This document shows, in pieces, positions 26,540 to 35,226 of a stretch of DNA of 64,000 bases. A program made the translations under genes and the position numbers. Within the stretch, counting starts at the first letter, position 1, and each line of letters begins with the position of its first letter. The notes under the pieces were generated by a model. The model did not search any database. It saw nothing but the letters and a program-made list of their open reading frames with translations, and was not told where the DNA came from. The stretch covers positions 62,001-126,000 of the forward strand of contig NZ_JANUDY010000005.1 in the NCBI RefSeq assembly GCF_024809975.1. The letters are read 5' to 3'. The stretch comes from Comamonas sp. BIGb0152. Its GTDB lineage: Bacteria > Pseudomonadota > Gammaproteobacteria > Burkholderiales > Burkholderiaceae_C.

Positions 26540-26911
26540 GCCCAGCTTGGCAGGATTTCATATCTCGAAATTTCCCACACTGTGAAAAGTGCCCCCTCCT
26601 TTTGGCGAGAGCGCCATCCAGCCTTTCAGGCTCGGCAAGCGCGCTCGCGTTATGAAGTCGGAAAGGTTCGGAGAAGACGCAGTGACCAGATGGGTGATCG
26701 AGGCAGCTGTTTGCCACTGCGCTTTAGGCCGACGCCCATGCTGGTTCATACCCCACCTGACTGTGCGCAAACGCACAGTACAGAATAGGTGCTAGCTATA
26801 CTTTTAGATGTTGATTTGTCACAGCGACATGGCTTGCCACGCTTTTGGGGCTAGGCATTGGCCAAGTACTGTTGTGCGGCAGGAGCTGCCGGGCTGTCTT
26901 TCTGGCTGGGC
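26540..26911. other. Gene-free sequence between the origin and MITE copy C
   Basis: No gene, terminator or DnaA box is recognised here. Short open frames on both strands overlap and have no family features. Confidence 0.4.
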
Positions 26912-27078
26912 CTAGGGACCCTCTGCAAAACTCCCTGCCGTGGTCTGAACGCGGTCTCGGGCGATCCGCTACGTTGTCTTTCTTGTCAATAGCCTGCTAT
27001 TGACTGCAAAAGACGCCTTGCGGCTCATCCCGATCCGCGTCCATCCCTTTGGGCGAGGGTTTTGCAGAGGATCCCTAG
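26912..27078 (+). repeat. Copy C, the best preserved MITE-like repeat
   Basis: 167 bases bounded by 20-bp inverted ends that differ at one position: CTAGGGACCCTCTGCAAAAC on the left (26912-26931), and on the right CTAGGGATCCTCTGCAAAAC when read in reverse complement (27059-27078). The outermost CTAG at both ends could be a 4-bp target duplication. No gene is inside. Size, inverted ends and multiple copies are the features of a MITE mobilised by another element's transposase. The source element is not in this window. Confidence 0.75.
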
Positions 27079-27323
27079 CTACGTGGTGGCGGCCTTGGGA
27101 ATGGCACCCAGAGGCGACAGGAAGGCCTGTGGCGCTTTGACGAGGGGCGGGCAGGGTGTGGACAGCGGTGGGGCTTGCATCGCAGCCTGGTGGCATTGGC
27201 GAGGAGATGGGCAGATTCCCTGGCGGGGTACGGGGGTGGCGGCCAAATCCCGATGCTGGAGTCCGCTGGCGCTGGTGATACCAGGCCTGCGCCGTGCTGC
27301 CCGGCAGACTGGCGGGGCATGGG

Positions 27324-27351
27324 CAAAAAAATACCGCCAAGCAGGCGGTAT
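27324..27351 (-). terminator. Terminator of the pagL gene
   Basis: On the minus strand ATACCGCC and GGCGGTAT pair around a 5-base loop and are followed by seven T. It lies just beyond the stop codon of the leftward lipid A deacylase gene. Confidence 0.85.
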
Positions 27352-27377
27352 GAAGGGGAAAAGAGGGGCAGGAAAGA

Positions 27378-27941
27378 TCAGAAGTGCCGTGCGTAGCGCA
27401 GCTGCACAAAGTTCTCACCTGGGTTGGGCCGTTTGATCGAGGCATTGGAGAGATGCTCCAGCCGTACCGACCATTCGTTCTCGCGGCGCATGCCGGTGAA
27501 GTAACCCACGCCGATATGGGTGCCAAAGTTAAAGGCAGTCGAGAAGCGCTTGTCGCGGCTTTCGTAGAGCTTGCTGGAGACATAGCCGCCCAGACCGGCT
27601 TCGACAAACCAGGGGTACTGGCTCTTGCTGTGAAAACGCATGGTGGGCACCAGACCGACAACGGCAATGGTGCGGCTGCCTTCTTGCTCCATGCGGTCCG
27701 ATCTCCAGGCGGACAGGCTCATGTCCCAGTGGGCGGTGACGGGATGGCCCCACCAGAAGGTCTTCCAGTCCATCGGGATGGTGGAGCCAACGGAGAGCGT
27801 TCGCGCATCACGCTCGGCAACGCCTGCTTGCAGGTACAAGGTAGGGGTGTTGCGCTTGTCGGCGAATTGCGCATGGGCAGAAGCACTCCAGACCGTCAGC
27901 GCGCACAAGCCAAGGGCGGAGAGAAGAGGGCGGTATTGCAT
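27378..27941 (-). CDS. pagL: Lipid A 3-O-deacylase, PagL-like outer-membrane enzyme
   Basis: 187 residues with a signal peptide ending near SAHAQ. The sequence is rich in alternating beta strands and ends in Phe, as outer-membrane barrels do. The segment VRLEHLSNASIKRPNPGENF contains the PagL catalytic His-x-Ser (His163, Ser165), with Glu176 as a candidate for the third catalytic residue. PagL removes the 3-linked acyl chain of lipid A at the outer membrane, altering endotoxin properties. It is a single gene with its own terminator, about 0.9 kb from oriC. Confidence 0.88.
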   Translation of the reverse strand: MQYRPLLSALGLCALTVWSASAHAQFADKRNTPTLYLQAGVAERDARTLSVGSTIPMDWKTFWWGHPVTAHWDMSLSAWRSDRMEQEGSRTIAVVGLVPTMRFHSKSQYPWFVEAGLGGYVSSKLYESRDKRFSTAFNFGTHIGVGYFTGMRRENEWSVRLEHLSNASIKRPNPGENFVQLRYARHF

Positions 27942-28025
27942 TAAATAATGTTACACCTGGACTACAGGCGCTTTTGTCAGCAAAAGCTGGATGTTGCCTG
28001 TATGCAACCGCTGACGCTATCACGG

Positions 28026-28060
28026 GCAAAAAAATGCGCAGCGTGTCAGGCGCTGCGCAT
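28026..28060 (-). terminator. Terminator of the Spy-like gene
   Basis: On the minus strand ATGCGCAGC and GCTGCGCAT pair perfectly around an 8-9-base loop and are followed by seven T. It is 47 bases beyond the stop codon of the 28107-28670 gene. Confidence 0.85.
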
Positions 28061-28106
28061 GGGGGCTGGTCAGAAGGCCGGCAAGCCCTGAAGAGGGCAC
28101 TGGGCC

Positions 28107-28670
28107 TTATTTGCTGTCCAGCGGCGGAACAGACTGTTTCGGATTTGGGGCTTGATGTTTGTGACCATGTGGGCCCTTGCCATCCGGGCCGCGTCCACGG
28201 CGCTCATGCATTTTGAGGGTTTCGCTGTCAAAGGTCTTTTGCTGCTCGGGTGTCAGGCTCGCATAGAAGGCCTTGGTGGCCTGGTTGCGCTGGTCCATCG
28301 CCGCCTGGTGCTTGGTGTGCATGGCTTGCATGGCGTCAATGCGCTCAGGCGTGGTCAGCTTGGCAAAATCCGGGCGTTCGGGGCGCTCGCCAGGGGCAGG
28401 GCGCTGGGGTTTGACTGCGGCGATATAGCTGTTCCAGGCGGTTTCCTGGTTGGCATTGAGCTTGAGCGAGGCCTTGAGCGCCTGCATGCGCTTGGCCATA
28501 TGCGCCTCACGTGCTTCCCGTGCCTCTGGGCCGTGGGCCTTCTTGGCCGGGGCTGGCGCGCTTTGCGCGGTAGGCGCCGCTGCCGGAGCGCTGGTGGTTT
28601 GGGCGAAGCTGGAGACCGTCAGGCTGGCCAGCATGGCGGTAACGATGGCACTGCGTTGCAGGAGAGACAT
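28107..28670 (-). CDS. Periplasmic Spy/CpxP-like protein (LTxxQ family)
   Basis: 187 residues with an N-terminal signal peptide (ATMLASLTVSSFAQ at its end), an Ala/Pro-rich linker and a helical domain containing LKLNANQETAWNSYIAAVK and FYASLTPEQQKTFDSETLKM, the LTxxQ motif of Spy and CpxP. The C-terminus is rich in His, Gly, Arg and Pro (GRGPDGKGPHGHKHQ), possibly metal-binding. Family members act as ATP-independent periplasmic chaperones or stress sensors. The specific role here is inferred. Confidence 0.75.
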   Translation of the reverse strand: MSLLQRSAIVTAMLASLTVSSFAQTTSAPAAAPTAQSAPAPAKKAHGPEAREAREAHMAKRMQALKASLKLNANQETAWNSYIAAVKPQRPAPGERPERPDFAKLTTPERIDAMQAMHTKHQAAMDQRNQATKAFYASLTPEQQKTFDSETLKMHERRGRGPDGKGPHGHKHQAPNPKQSVPPLDSK

Positions 28671-28981
28671 GGTGTTTCCTTTCCGGGTGGTGATGTCTTA
28701 TGCGATGACTGCAGTGTCCGCCTGCCATGTAATAGCGCCGTCGCTGGATGGTATGGCTGTGTAAAGATTTACCAATTTTGGTTGTGGTGGCACCAGGCGG
28801 CGTGCCGGTTTTGTGCCTGTCAACCCATCCAAAGCCCGGCTTTTTTGCGCGGTTCATCGGCCAGAATCGGCTCGGATTCGCGGCACAATGGACGGCAGAT
28901 CATTGCGGCAAACCATGGCCGCTTTGTGTTTTTTTAAAGCTTGCTCGCCCTGGGCAGCAGCGCCCAGAACAAAGGAATGGC
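28671..28981. other. Intergenic region between the Spy-like gene and rdgC
   Basis: 311 bases separating two divergent genes; it must hold both promoters. The rightward gene has AAAGGA before its start. I see no clear operator or hairpin. Confidence 0.4.
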
Positions 28982-30061
28982 ATGTTCAAGAACATGATTT
29001 TTTACCGTATCTCCGAAGCCTGGCAGCCCGACCTGGTCGCGCTGGACACGGCCTTGGCCAAGCAGCAGTTTGAGCAGTGCGGTGCCACCCAGGAAAAGTC
29101 CACCGGTTGGGTGCCGCCCCGGGGCGAAGAGCACGGTGCCATGGTCGAATCGGTGGGTGGCCAATGGATCTTGCGGCTGATGAGCGAGAGCAAGATGCTG
29201 CCCGCCAGCGTGCTCAACCGCAAGGTCGATGAGAAGCTCGCCCAGATCGAAGCCCAGGAAGGCCGCAAGCCCGGCAAGAAGGAAAAGCAGGAGCTCAAGG
29301 ACGAGTGCAAGCTCGATCTGCTGCCCATGGCCTTCACCAAGCAGGGCGGCCTGTGGATCTGGATGGACCCGCAGGCGCGCCTGCTGGTGCTGGACACCAG
29401 CAGCCAGGGCCGTGCCGACGAGGTGATCACGATGCTGGTGGAAGCCTCGCCAGGCTTTGCGGTGGCGCTGATCGACACCCAAAGCAGCCCCCAGGGCGCG
29501 ATGTCCGCCTGGCTGCACAGCTATGACGCGCCGGCGGGCTTTAGCATCGACCAGGAGTGCGAGCTCAAAAGTGCCGATGAATCCAAGGCCGTGGTGCGCT
29601 ATGCCCGCCACCCGCTGGGTATCGACGAGATCCGCGAGCATATCGACCAGGGCAAGCTACCCACCAAGCTGGCCATGACCTGGGACGACCGGGTGAGCTT
29701 TGTGCTGACCGAAGGCCTGCAGCTCAAAAAGGTGGCCTTGCTCGATGTGGTGATGGAAGGGGCCAGCGAAGATGGCGGCTTTGACGCCGATGTGGCCATT
29801 GCCACCGGAGAGTTCAGCCAGATGATCCCCGACCTGATCCAGGCCCTCGGCGGCGAAGGCCGCACTGAGCTGGGCCAACTGCCGGACCGAGGCGATAAAC
29901 CTGCAGCAGTGCGCTTGGAAGGGGCTGCAGCGCCCGTCAAGCCCATCAGCCAGGGGGTAGGGGCGGCTCAGCCTTTCCATGCGTCTGGCAAGGCCGGAGG
30001 CACGCAGACGGGTCCCAAATCCGCACCGGTGGACGAGGATCCCGATTCCAGTCCGTTCTGA
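28982..30061 (+). CDS. rdgC: Recombination-associated protein RdgC
   Basis: 359 residues from the ATG at 28982, with AAAGGA upstream. It begins MFKNMIFYRISEAWQ, typical of RdgC, and keeps the conserved ESVGGQWILRLMSESKMLP and ARLLVLDTSSQGRADEVITM segments. It is about 50 residues longer than E. coli RdgC because of a Gly/Pro-rich C-terminal tail. RdgC forms a ring on DNA and inhibits RecA-driven recombination. It is close to the replication origin, with its own terminator. Confidence 0.93.
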   Translation: MFKNMIFYRISEAWQPDLVALDTALAKQQFEQCGATQEKSTGWVPPRGEEHGAMVESVGGQWILRLMSESKMLPASVLNRKVDEKLAQIEAQEGRKPGKKEKQELKDECKLDLLPMAFTKQGGLWIWMDPQARLLVLDTSSQGRADEVITMLVEASPGFAVALIDTQSSPQGAMSAWLHSYDAPAGFSIDQECELKSADESKAVVRYARHPLGIDEIREHIDQGKLPTKLAMTWDDRVSFVLTEGLQLKKVALLDVVMEGASEDGGFDADVAIATGEFSQMIPDLIQALGGEGRTELGQLPDRGDKPAAVRLEGAAAPVKPISQGVGAAQPFHASGKAGGTQTGPKSAPVDEDPDSSPF

Positions 30062-30083
30062 TCTTCAGGACCCCAGAAACGAC

Positions 30084-30110
30084 AACGCGCTCCCAGGAGC
30101 GCGTTTTTTA
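30084..30110 (+). terminator. Terminator after rdgC
   Basis: AACGCGCTCC and GGAGCGCGTT pair around a two-base loop, followed by six T, 23 bases after the rdgC stop. It also faces the end of the convergent cueR gene. Confidence 0.88.
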
Positions 30111-30140
30111 TGCCGGAGGCGGTTTTGTCTGTCCAGCCCC

Positions 30141-30617
30141 TCAATGCTTGCAGCAGCTGGCAGCGTCCGGGTCTGCACTGGGGTCCGACAGCCTGTCGAG
30201 AATAGGGCAGTCCGCGCGCTGGTCGCCGTGGCAGCTGTGCACCAGCGTTTGCAGCGATCGCTCCATGGCTTTCATCGCGGCAATGCGCTCGCGCAAGGCC
30301 TCGATATGCTTTTGCGCAATCTCCTTGACCGAGCTGCTGGCCCGCTGCTTGTCGTGCCAGAGGTTGAGCAGGTTTTCTATCTCTTCCATCGAGAAGCCCA
30401 GGTCCCGGCTGCGGCGGATGAAGGACAGGGTGTGCACATCCGACTGCGTGTAGAGCCGGTAGCCGCTGTCGCTGCGGTGCACCTGGGGCAGCAGGTTCAG
30501 CGACTCATAGTGGCGCGCCATGCGCGACGAAATACCCGCCAGCTGGGCCGCTTTGCTGATGGACACCGGCCAGGCAATGGCGCGCTCCGCTGCAGGTTTG
30601 CGTGACGGGCTGGCCAT
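30141..30617 (-). CDS. cueR: Copper-responsive MerR-family regulator CueR
   Basis: 158 residues. A helix-turn-helix ISKAAQLAGISSRMARHYES and FIRRSRDLGFSMEEIENLL are typical MerR features. The metal loop VHSCHGDQRADCPIL contains the two cysteines spaced as in CueR's Cu(I) site. A C-terminal CCKH adds further possible ligands. It starts 2 bases after copZ in the same direction, so the two are co-transcribed. CueR activates copper-export genes on binding Cu(I). No copper ATPase gene is adjacent in this window. Confidence 0.88.
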   Translation of the reverse strand: MASPSRKPAAERAIAWPVSISKAAQLAGISSRMARHYESLNLLPQVHRSDSGYRLYTQSDVHTLSFIRRSRDLGFSMEEIENLLNLWHDKQRASSSVKEIAQKHIEALRERIAAMKAMERSLQTLVHSCHGDQRADCPILDRLSDPSADPDAASCCKH

Positions 30618-30619
30618 GC

Positions 30620-30814
30620 TTACTGGACCTGGTAGCCTTCGGCCGCAATCGCCGCGGCAATCTTGTCGGCCGGCTGGCTGGACTCGACCACCACCTTGCC
30701 TTGGGCGCGGTCAATCTGCACGGTGGCCTGGGCATCGAGTTGCTGAACGGCCTGGGTGACGGAGCGCTCGCAGTGGCCGCAGGTCATGCCTTGGACTTGG
30801 AAGGTGTTTTGCAT
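30620..30814 (-). CDS. copZ: Copper chaperone CopZ (heavy-metal-associated domain)
   Basis: 64 residues from the ATG at 30814, with AAGGAAAACCAG before it. The metal-binding motif is GMTCGHCERSV, followed by the usual betaalphabeta-betaalphabeta pattern ending AAAIAAEGYQVQ. It delivers Cu(I) to a P-type ATPase or to the regulator. It is the first gene of the copZ-cueR pair, with a MerR-type promoter upstream. Confidence 0.9.
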   Translation of the reverse strand: MQNTFQVQGMTCGHCERSVTQAVQQLDAQATVQIDRAQGKVVVESSQPADKIAAAIAAEGYQVQ

Positions 30815-30845
30815 CTGGTTTTCCTTTTCAGTGGTTGATGGCCTG

Positions 30846-30876
30846 ATCTTGAAAGCTGACACGGTGTGAAGGTCAA
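30846..30876 (-). promoter_or_regulatory. Candidate MerR-type promoter of copZ-cueR
   Basis: Read on the minus strand: -35 TTGACC (30876-30871), a 19-base spacer, and -10 CAAGAT (30851-30846). The spacer contains the dyad ACACCGTGT. An over-long 19-20-base spacer with a dyad is the hallmark of promoters activated by MerR-family proteins such as CueR. The match to the CueR consensus is only partial. Confidence 0.55.
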
Positions 30877-30929
30877 GACCAGGGTCTTTATCCCAAAACA
30901 GACCATCGAACGCTGGGCCCGCCGAGTTG

Positions 30930-30945
30930 TGTTTCACGTGAAACA
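30930..30945. other. parS centromere-like site 1
   Basis: An exact 16-bp palindrome TGTTTCACGTGAAACA, identical to the B. subtilis/universal chromosomal parS sequence bound by ParB. It is intergenic, between copZ and the glutathione transferase gene. Confidence 0.93.
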
Positions 30946-30970
30946 CAACCCGGAATGGCAAGCTTGGCGC

Positions 30971-31573
30971 TTACTGCTTTTCGTCTGCGATGGCCTTTTG
31001 CACCGAAGGGCGTGCACCCACGCGCTGCAGGAAGTTGGCCAGGTTGGGCAGGCCGCTGATGTCTACGCCCACAAATTTGCTCCAGCCGCAGACGGTGAAC
31101 AGGTAGCCATCGGCCACGGTGAAGTTCGCGCCCATCAGGAAATCCTTGCCCGCCAGTTGCGAATCCACCCAGGTCAGGCGCTTGAGCACCTGCACGCGTG
31201 CCATGTCTTTGACGGTGTCGGGCATATTGGGGTTGAACAGCGGGGAGAAGCCCTTGTGCACCTCGGTGCCGATAAAGCCCAGCCACTCTTGCAGCTGGTA
31301 GCGCTCAAAGCTGCCGTTGGCGGGGGCCAGCTTGGATGCAGGGGCCTGGTCAGCGATGTACTGCACGATGGCTGGGCCTTCGCGTAGGCGCTGGCCGTTG
31401 TCCAGCTCCAGCACCGGCACATAGCCCAGCGGGTTGATGGTGTAGAAATCGGTGCCGTCCTTGAGTTGGTGGGTCTTGGTGCTGGCCATCTCCAGGGTGA
31501 AGGGCAGACCGGCTTCCAGCAAGGCGATGTGGGGCGACAGCGAACAGGCGCCGGGAGAGAAATACAGCTTCAT
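30971..31573 (-). CDS. gstA: Glutathione S-transferase (beta-class, GstA-like)
   Basis: 200 residues. The start MKLYFSPGACSLSPHIALLE (31573) follows GGAG by seven bases; a TTG two codons upstream is possible. The Cys10 in PGACSLSPH is the beta-class catalytic position, and the glutathione-binding YVPVLELDNG and EGPAIVQYIAD are present. Known role: glutathione conjugation and redox detoxification in the cytoplasm. It is a single gene, separated from copZ by a parS site. Confidence 0.92.
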   Translation of the reverse strand: MKLYFSPGACSLSPHIALLEAGLPFTLEMASTKTHQLKDGTDFYTINPLGYVPVLELDNGQRLREGPAIVQYIADQAPASKLAPANGSFERYQLQEWLGFIGTEVHKGFSPLFNPNMPDTVKDMARVQVLKRLTWVDSQLAGKDFLMGANFTVADGYLFTVCGWSKFVGVDISGLPNLANFLQRVGARPSVQKAIADEKQ

Positions 31574-31794
31574 CGACAAATCTCCAGTGAAGGTTTAAGG
31601 CGAACCATGCTATCCCTTTTGACAAGGCTTTGCAGCAGGGGTGGATGCGGCGCAATAACACGGCTGCCCGCGTGTAAACCCCCAAGTCATTAAAATAGCG
31701 GGCAAAACCGACTATTCGCCATTCTGTCAAAGGGCTGCAGAAGGGCATGACTGCATGCAAGGCAGCTGCCTTGCGAGCCCTGGAACGAGGCCCT

Positions 31795-33774
31795 ATGAGC
31801 CAAACCCCCTATACCTATCCGCAAGAATTTGACGTCATCGTTGTCGGTGGCGGCCATGCCGGCACCGAAGCAGCGCTGGCCGCTGCCCGCATGGGCAGCA
31901 AAACGCTGCTGCTGACCCACAACATCGAAACCCTGGGCCAGATGAGCTGCAACCCCAGCATCGGCGGCATTGGCAAAGGCCACCTCGTCAAGGAAGTGGA
32001 TGCACTGGGCGGCGCCATGGCGCTGGCCACTGACAAGGGTGGTATCCAGTTCCGCATTCTCAACAGCTCCAAGGGGCCTGCCGTGCGCGCCACCCGTGCC
32101 CAGGCGGATCGCATTCTGTACAAGGCGGCGATCCGCGAGACCTTGGAGAACCAGCCCAACCTCTGGCTGTTCCAGCAAGCGGTCGATGACCTGATGGTCG
32201 AGGGCGACCGGGTGGTTGGCGCCGTTACCCAGGTGGGTATCCGTTTTCGCAGCCGCACCGTGGTGCTGACGGCGGGCACCTTTTTGGACGGCAAGATCCA
32301 TGTGGGCCTGAACCACTATGCCGCCGGCCGCGCCGGTGATCCGCCCGCTGTCAGCCTGTCGGCACGTCTGAAAGAGCTGAAGCTGCCCCAAGGGCGCTTG
32401 AAGACCGGCACGCCACCGCGCATCGATGGGCGCTCGATCGACTTCAGCCAGTGCGAGACCCAGCCCGGTGACGGCATGCCCGGCGGGGTGAACGAAGGGC
32501 AACTGCCAGTGTTCAGCTTTATGGGCAAGGCATCCATGCACCCGGCGCAAATGCCGTGCTACATCACCCATACCAATGCCCGCACGCATGAGATCATCCG
32601 CAGCGGCTTTGACCGCAGCCCCATGTTCACCGGCAAGATCGAAGGGGTAGGGCCGCGCTACTGCCCCAGCGTGGAAGACAAGATCAACCGCTTTGCCGAC
32701 AAGGAAAGCCACCAGATCTTTTTGGAGCCCGAGGGCCTGACCACCCACGAGTACTACCCCAACGGCATCTCCACCAGCCTGCCCTTCGACATCCAGTACG
32801 AACTGGTGCGCAGCATGAAGGGCCTGGAGAACGCCCATATCCTGCGGCCTGGCTATGCGATCGAGTACGACTACTTCGATCCGCGCTCGCTGAAGAACAG
32901 TTTTGAGACCAAGCAGATCCAGGGCCTGTTCTTTGCCGGCCAGATCAATGGCACGACTGGCTACGAAGAGGCCGCTGCCCAAGGCTTGTTTGCCGGCATG
33001 AACGCGGCACTGCAGTGCCGGGGCGAAGGCCCCTGGACGCCGCGCCGCGACGAAGCCTACCTGGGCGTGCTGGTCGATGACCTGATCACCAAGGGCGTGA
33101 CCGAGCCCTACCGCATGTTCACCAGCCGGGCAGAGTTCCGCCTGCAGCTGCGCGAAGACAATGCCGACATGCGCCTGACTGAAGAGGGGCGCAAGTTTGG
33201 TTTGGTCGATGATGCACGCTGGGAGTCTTTCAGCCGCAAGCGGGATGCTGTTTCACGTGAAACAGAACGCCTCAAAGCCACCTGGGTGAACCCACGGATC
33301 GTATCTGCGCAAGAAGCTGAACGCGTTCTGGGCAAGGCCATGGAGCGCGAATACAACCTGTTCGATCTGCTGCGCCGCCCAGGGGTGGATTACGCCACCT
33401 TGATGAGCATGAATGAAGGCGCCTACCAATCCAGCGATGTTTCACGTGAAACACTGGGTGGTCTGACCGAATCGGTCTTGGAGCAGGTTGAGGTGGGTGC
33501 CAAGTACTCGGGCTATATCGATCGCCAGAAAGACGAGGTGGAGCGCGCAGCGCATTACGAGAAACTGCGCCTGCCCGCCGAGCTGGACTATATGCAGGTC
33601 ATCGCCTTGTCGTTTGAAGTGCGCCAGAAGCTGCAAACCCACCGCCCTGAGACCCTGGGCCAGGCCTCTCGTATTTCTGGCGTCACGCCAGCTGCCATTT
33701 CCCTTTTGATGGTGCATTTGAAAAAGGGTGGCTTTAAAGGCTTCAACACCGCACAAGAGGTAACCACTGCATGA
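31795..33774 (+). CDS. mnmG: tRNA uridine-5-carboxymethylaminomethyl modification enzyme MnmG (GidA)
   Basis: 659 residues from the ATG at 31795, preceded by GAACGAGG; an upstream in-frame ATG (31747) is less likely. The FAD motif is [20 protein letters not shown], followed by the signature [33 protein letters not shown] and the helical C-terminal domain for MnmE binding. With MnmE it modifies the wobble uridine of several tRNAs. rsmG overlaps its end by 4 bases. Oddity: two exact 16-bp parS sites lie within the reading frame, each translated as V-S-R-E-T (about residues 485-490 and 548-553). Confidence 0.96.
   Translation: MSQTPYTYPQEFDVIVVGGGHAGTEAALAAARMGSKTLLLTHNIETLGQMSCNPSIGGIGKGHLVKEVDALGGAMALATDKGGIQFRILNSSKGPAVRATRAQADRILYKAAIRETLENQPNLWLFQQAVDDLMVEGDRVVGAVTQVGIRFRSRTVVLTAGTFLDGKIHVGLNHYAAGRAGDPPAVSLSARLKELKLPQGRLKTGTPPRIDGRSIDFSQCETQPGDGMPGGVNEGQLPVFSFMGKASMHPAQMPCYITHTNARTHEIIRSGFDRSPMFTGKIEGVGPRYCPSVEDKINRFADKESHQIFLEPEGLTTHEYYPNGISTSLPFDIQYELVRSMKGLENAHILRPGYAIEYDYFDPRSLKNSFETKQIQGLFFAGQINGTTGYEEAAAQGLFAGMNAALQCRGEGPWTPRRDEAYLGVLVDDLITKGVTEPYRMFTSRAEFRLQLREDNADMRLTEEGRKFGLVDDARWESFSRKRDAVSRETERLKATWVNPRIVSAQEAERVLGKAMEREYNLFDLLRRPGVDYATLMSMNEGAYQSSDVSRETLGGLTESVLEQVEVGAKYSGYIDRQKDEVERAAHYEKLRLPAELDYMQVIALSFEVRQKLQTHRPETLGQASRISGVTPAAISLLMVHLKKGGFKGFNTAQEVTTA
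33249..33264. other. parS site 2, inside mnmG
   Basis: Exact TGTTTCACGTGAAACA within the mnmG reading frame; the frame across it encodes A-V-S-R-E-T-E. Confidence 0.93.
33438..33453. other. parS site 3, inside mnmG
   Basis: A second exact TGTTTCACGTGAAACA, 189 bases after site 2 and in the same reading phase, encoding D-V-S-R-E-T-L. The identical phase gives the same VSRET peptide. Confidence 0.93.
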
Positions 33775-34427
33775 GCGCACTATTGGAAGCACCGTTGCGC
33801 GACGGGGTAGAGCAGCTGGGCCTGTCCCTGAACGATGGACAGATTGAGCAGCTGATGGCCTTTTTGGATCTGCTGCAAAAGTGGAACAAGGTCTACAACC
33901 TGACATCGCTGCGCGACCCGCAAGAGATGCTGACCCTCCATATGCTCGACAGCCTGGCTGCCGTGCCGCCGTTGGCACGCCACCTGGCAGCCAAGGGTTT
34001 GCCGGCTCCCAAGCTGCTTGATGTGGGTTCGGGCGGCGGACTGCCGGCCGTCGTGTTTGCGATCTGCCTGCCCCAGTTGGATGTGAGCTGTGTGGATACC
34101 GTGGGCAAGAAGGTGGCCTTTATCCAGCAAGTGGCTGCTGCGCTGCGGCTGCGCAATCTGCATGGCATCCAGTCGCGGGTGGAGCAGTTGAGCCAGCAGT
34201 ACGACGTGGTCAGCTGCCGTGCCTTTGCCGCCTTGCAGGACTTCACCGCCTGGTCGGCCCAGACCTTGCGTGCCGATGGCATTTGGTTGGCGATGAAGGC
34301 CAAGCGCCCGGACGATGAGCTGGCCCTGCTACCAGCCACGGTGCAGGTGCTGGGCATCGAGCCTTTGAAGGTGCCCGGGCTCGATGCCGAGCGCTGCATT
34401 GTCTGGATGCAGCAGCAGGCGGCATAG
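33771..34427 (+). CDS. rsmG: 16S rRNA (guanine527-N7)-methyltransferase RsmG (GidB)
   Basis: 218 residues, overlapping mnmG by the ATGA stop/start. It has [19 protein letters not shown], the SAM motif [17 protein letters not shown], and [15 protein letters not shown], all standard for RsmG. It methylates G527 of 16S rRNA; its loss is known to give low-level streptomycin resistance. It is translationally coupled to mnmG. Confidence 0.95.
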   Translation: MSALLEAPLRDGVEQLGLSLNDGQIEQLMAFLDLLQKWNKVYNLTSLRDPQEMLTLHMLDSLAAVPPLARHLAAKGLPAPKLLDVGSGGGLPAVVFAICLPQLDVSCVDTVGKKVAFIQQVAAALRLRNLHGIQSRVEQLSQQYDVVSCRAFAALQDFTAWSAQTLRADGIWLAMKAKRPDDELALLPATVQVLGIEPLKVPGLDAERCIVWMQQQAA

Positions 34428-34472
34428 CCCCGTCTTGCGGATCGCAGCCGCACCACTGGAATGCTCGTCTAT

Positions 34473-34500
34473 CAGCCCCGATTTTTCGGGGCTGTTTGTT
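34473..34500 (+). terminator. Terminator after rsmG
   Basis: CAGCCCCGA and TCGGGGCTG pair around a short T-rich loop and are followed by TTTGTT, about 45 bases beyond the rsmG stop. Confidence 0.8.
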
Positions 34501-34589
34501 GACGCTTGAGCCGGTAACAACGCACTTTTTGCTGGCTGGCAAGCAGGGCCGTCGTTTACACTCAAAGTTTCCATCGCAGAGGACGGCAC

Positions 34590-35204
34590 ATGTTTGGCAT
34601 TTCTGACTATGGTGCATTTGTCTTCGCCGTGCTCCTGTTCTTGATGATTCCAGGGCCCGGCAACCTGGCGCTGATCACCTCCACGGGCAAAGGCGGTATC
34701 AAGGCCGGTCTGGCCGTATGCGCGGGCTGCATGGCCGCAGACCAGGTGCTGATGTGGCTGGCGGTCGCTGGCGTGGCGGCGGTAATGACCGCGTACCCAG
34801 CTGCCTTTCACGCCGTGCAATGGCTGGGCGCGGCCTACCTGGCCTGGATTGGCTACAAGCTGATAACGGCCAAACCTGGCGACCAGCCTGTGATCAAAAT
34901 TGCGCCCCGGCATTATTTCAAGCAAGGCTTTCTCATCACCATGATGAATCCCAAGGCCATTGTGTTCTACATGGCGTTTTTCCCGCTGTTTGTGGATCCG
35001 GCCACCCACCGAGGCTTGCCCACATTTGCGGTGATGGCAGCGACCGTGGCGGTGATCAGCCTGGCCTACTGCTCGGTGGTGGTGCTGATCACCAAGATGC
35101 TGGCCGAGCGCCTGCGCGCCAATCCGGCCTTGGTCAAATGGCTGGAGAAAACAGCGGGTGTGTTTTTGATTGGTTTTGGCCTCAAGCTGGCCCTGACCAA
35201 ATAA
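34590..35204 (+). CDS. LysE-family amino-acid exporter
   Basis: 204 residues. It has the LysE/RhtB opening [20 protein letters not shown], the [16 protein letters not shown] motif, and about six hydrophobic helices. Family members export amino acids such as lysine, homoserine or threonine; the substrate here is unknown. It lies between rsmG and parA, preceded by the rsmG terminator. Confidence 0.88.
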   Translation: MFGISDYGAFVFAVLLFLMIPGPGNLALITSTGKGGIKAGLAVCAGCMAADQVLMWLAVAGVAAVMTAYPAAFHAVQWLGAAYLAWIGYKLITAKPGDQPVIKIAPRHYFKQGFLITMMNPKAIVFYMAFFPLFVDPATHRGLPTFAVMAATVAVISLAYCSVVVLITKMLAERLRANPALVKWLEKTAGVFLIGFGLKLALTK

Positions 35205-35226
35205 GTTAGTGGACAAGCGAGTTCTC

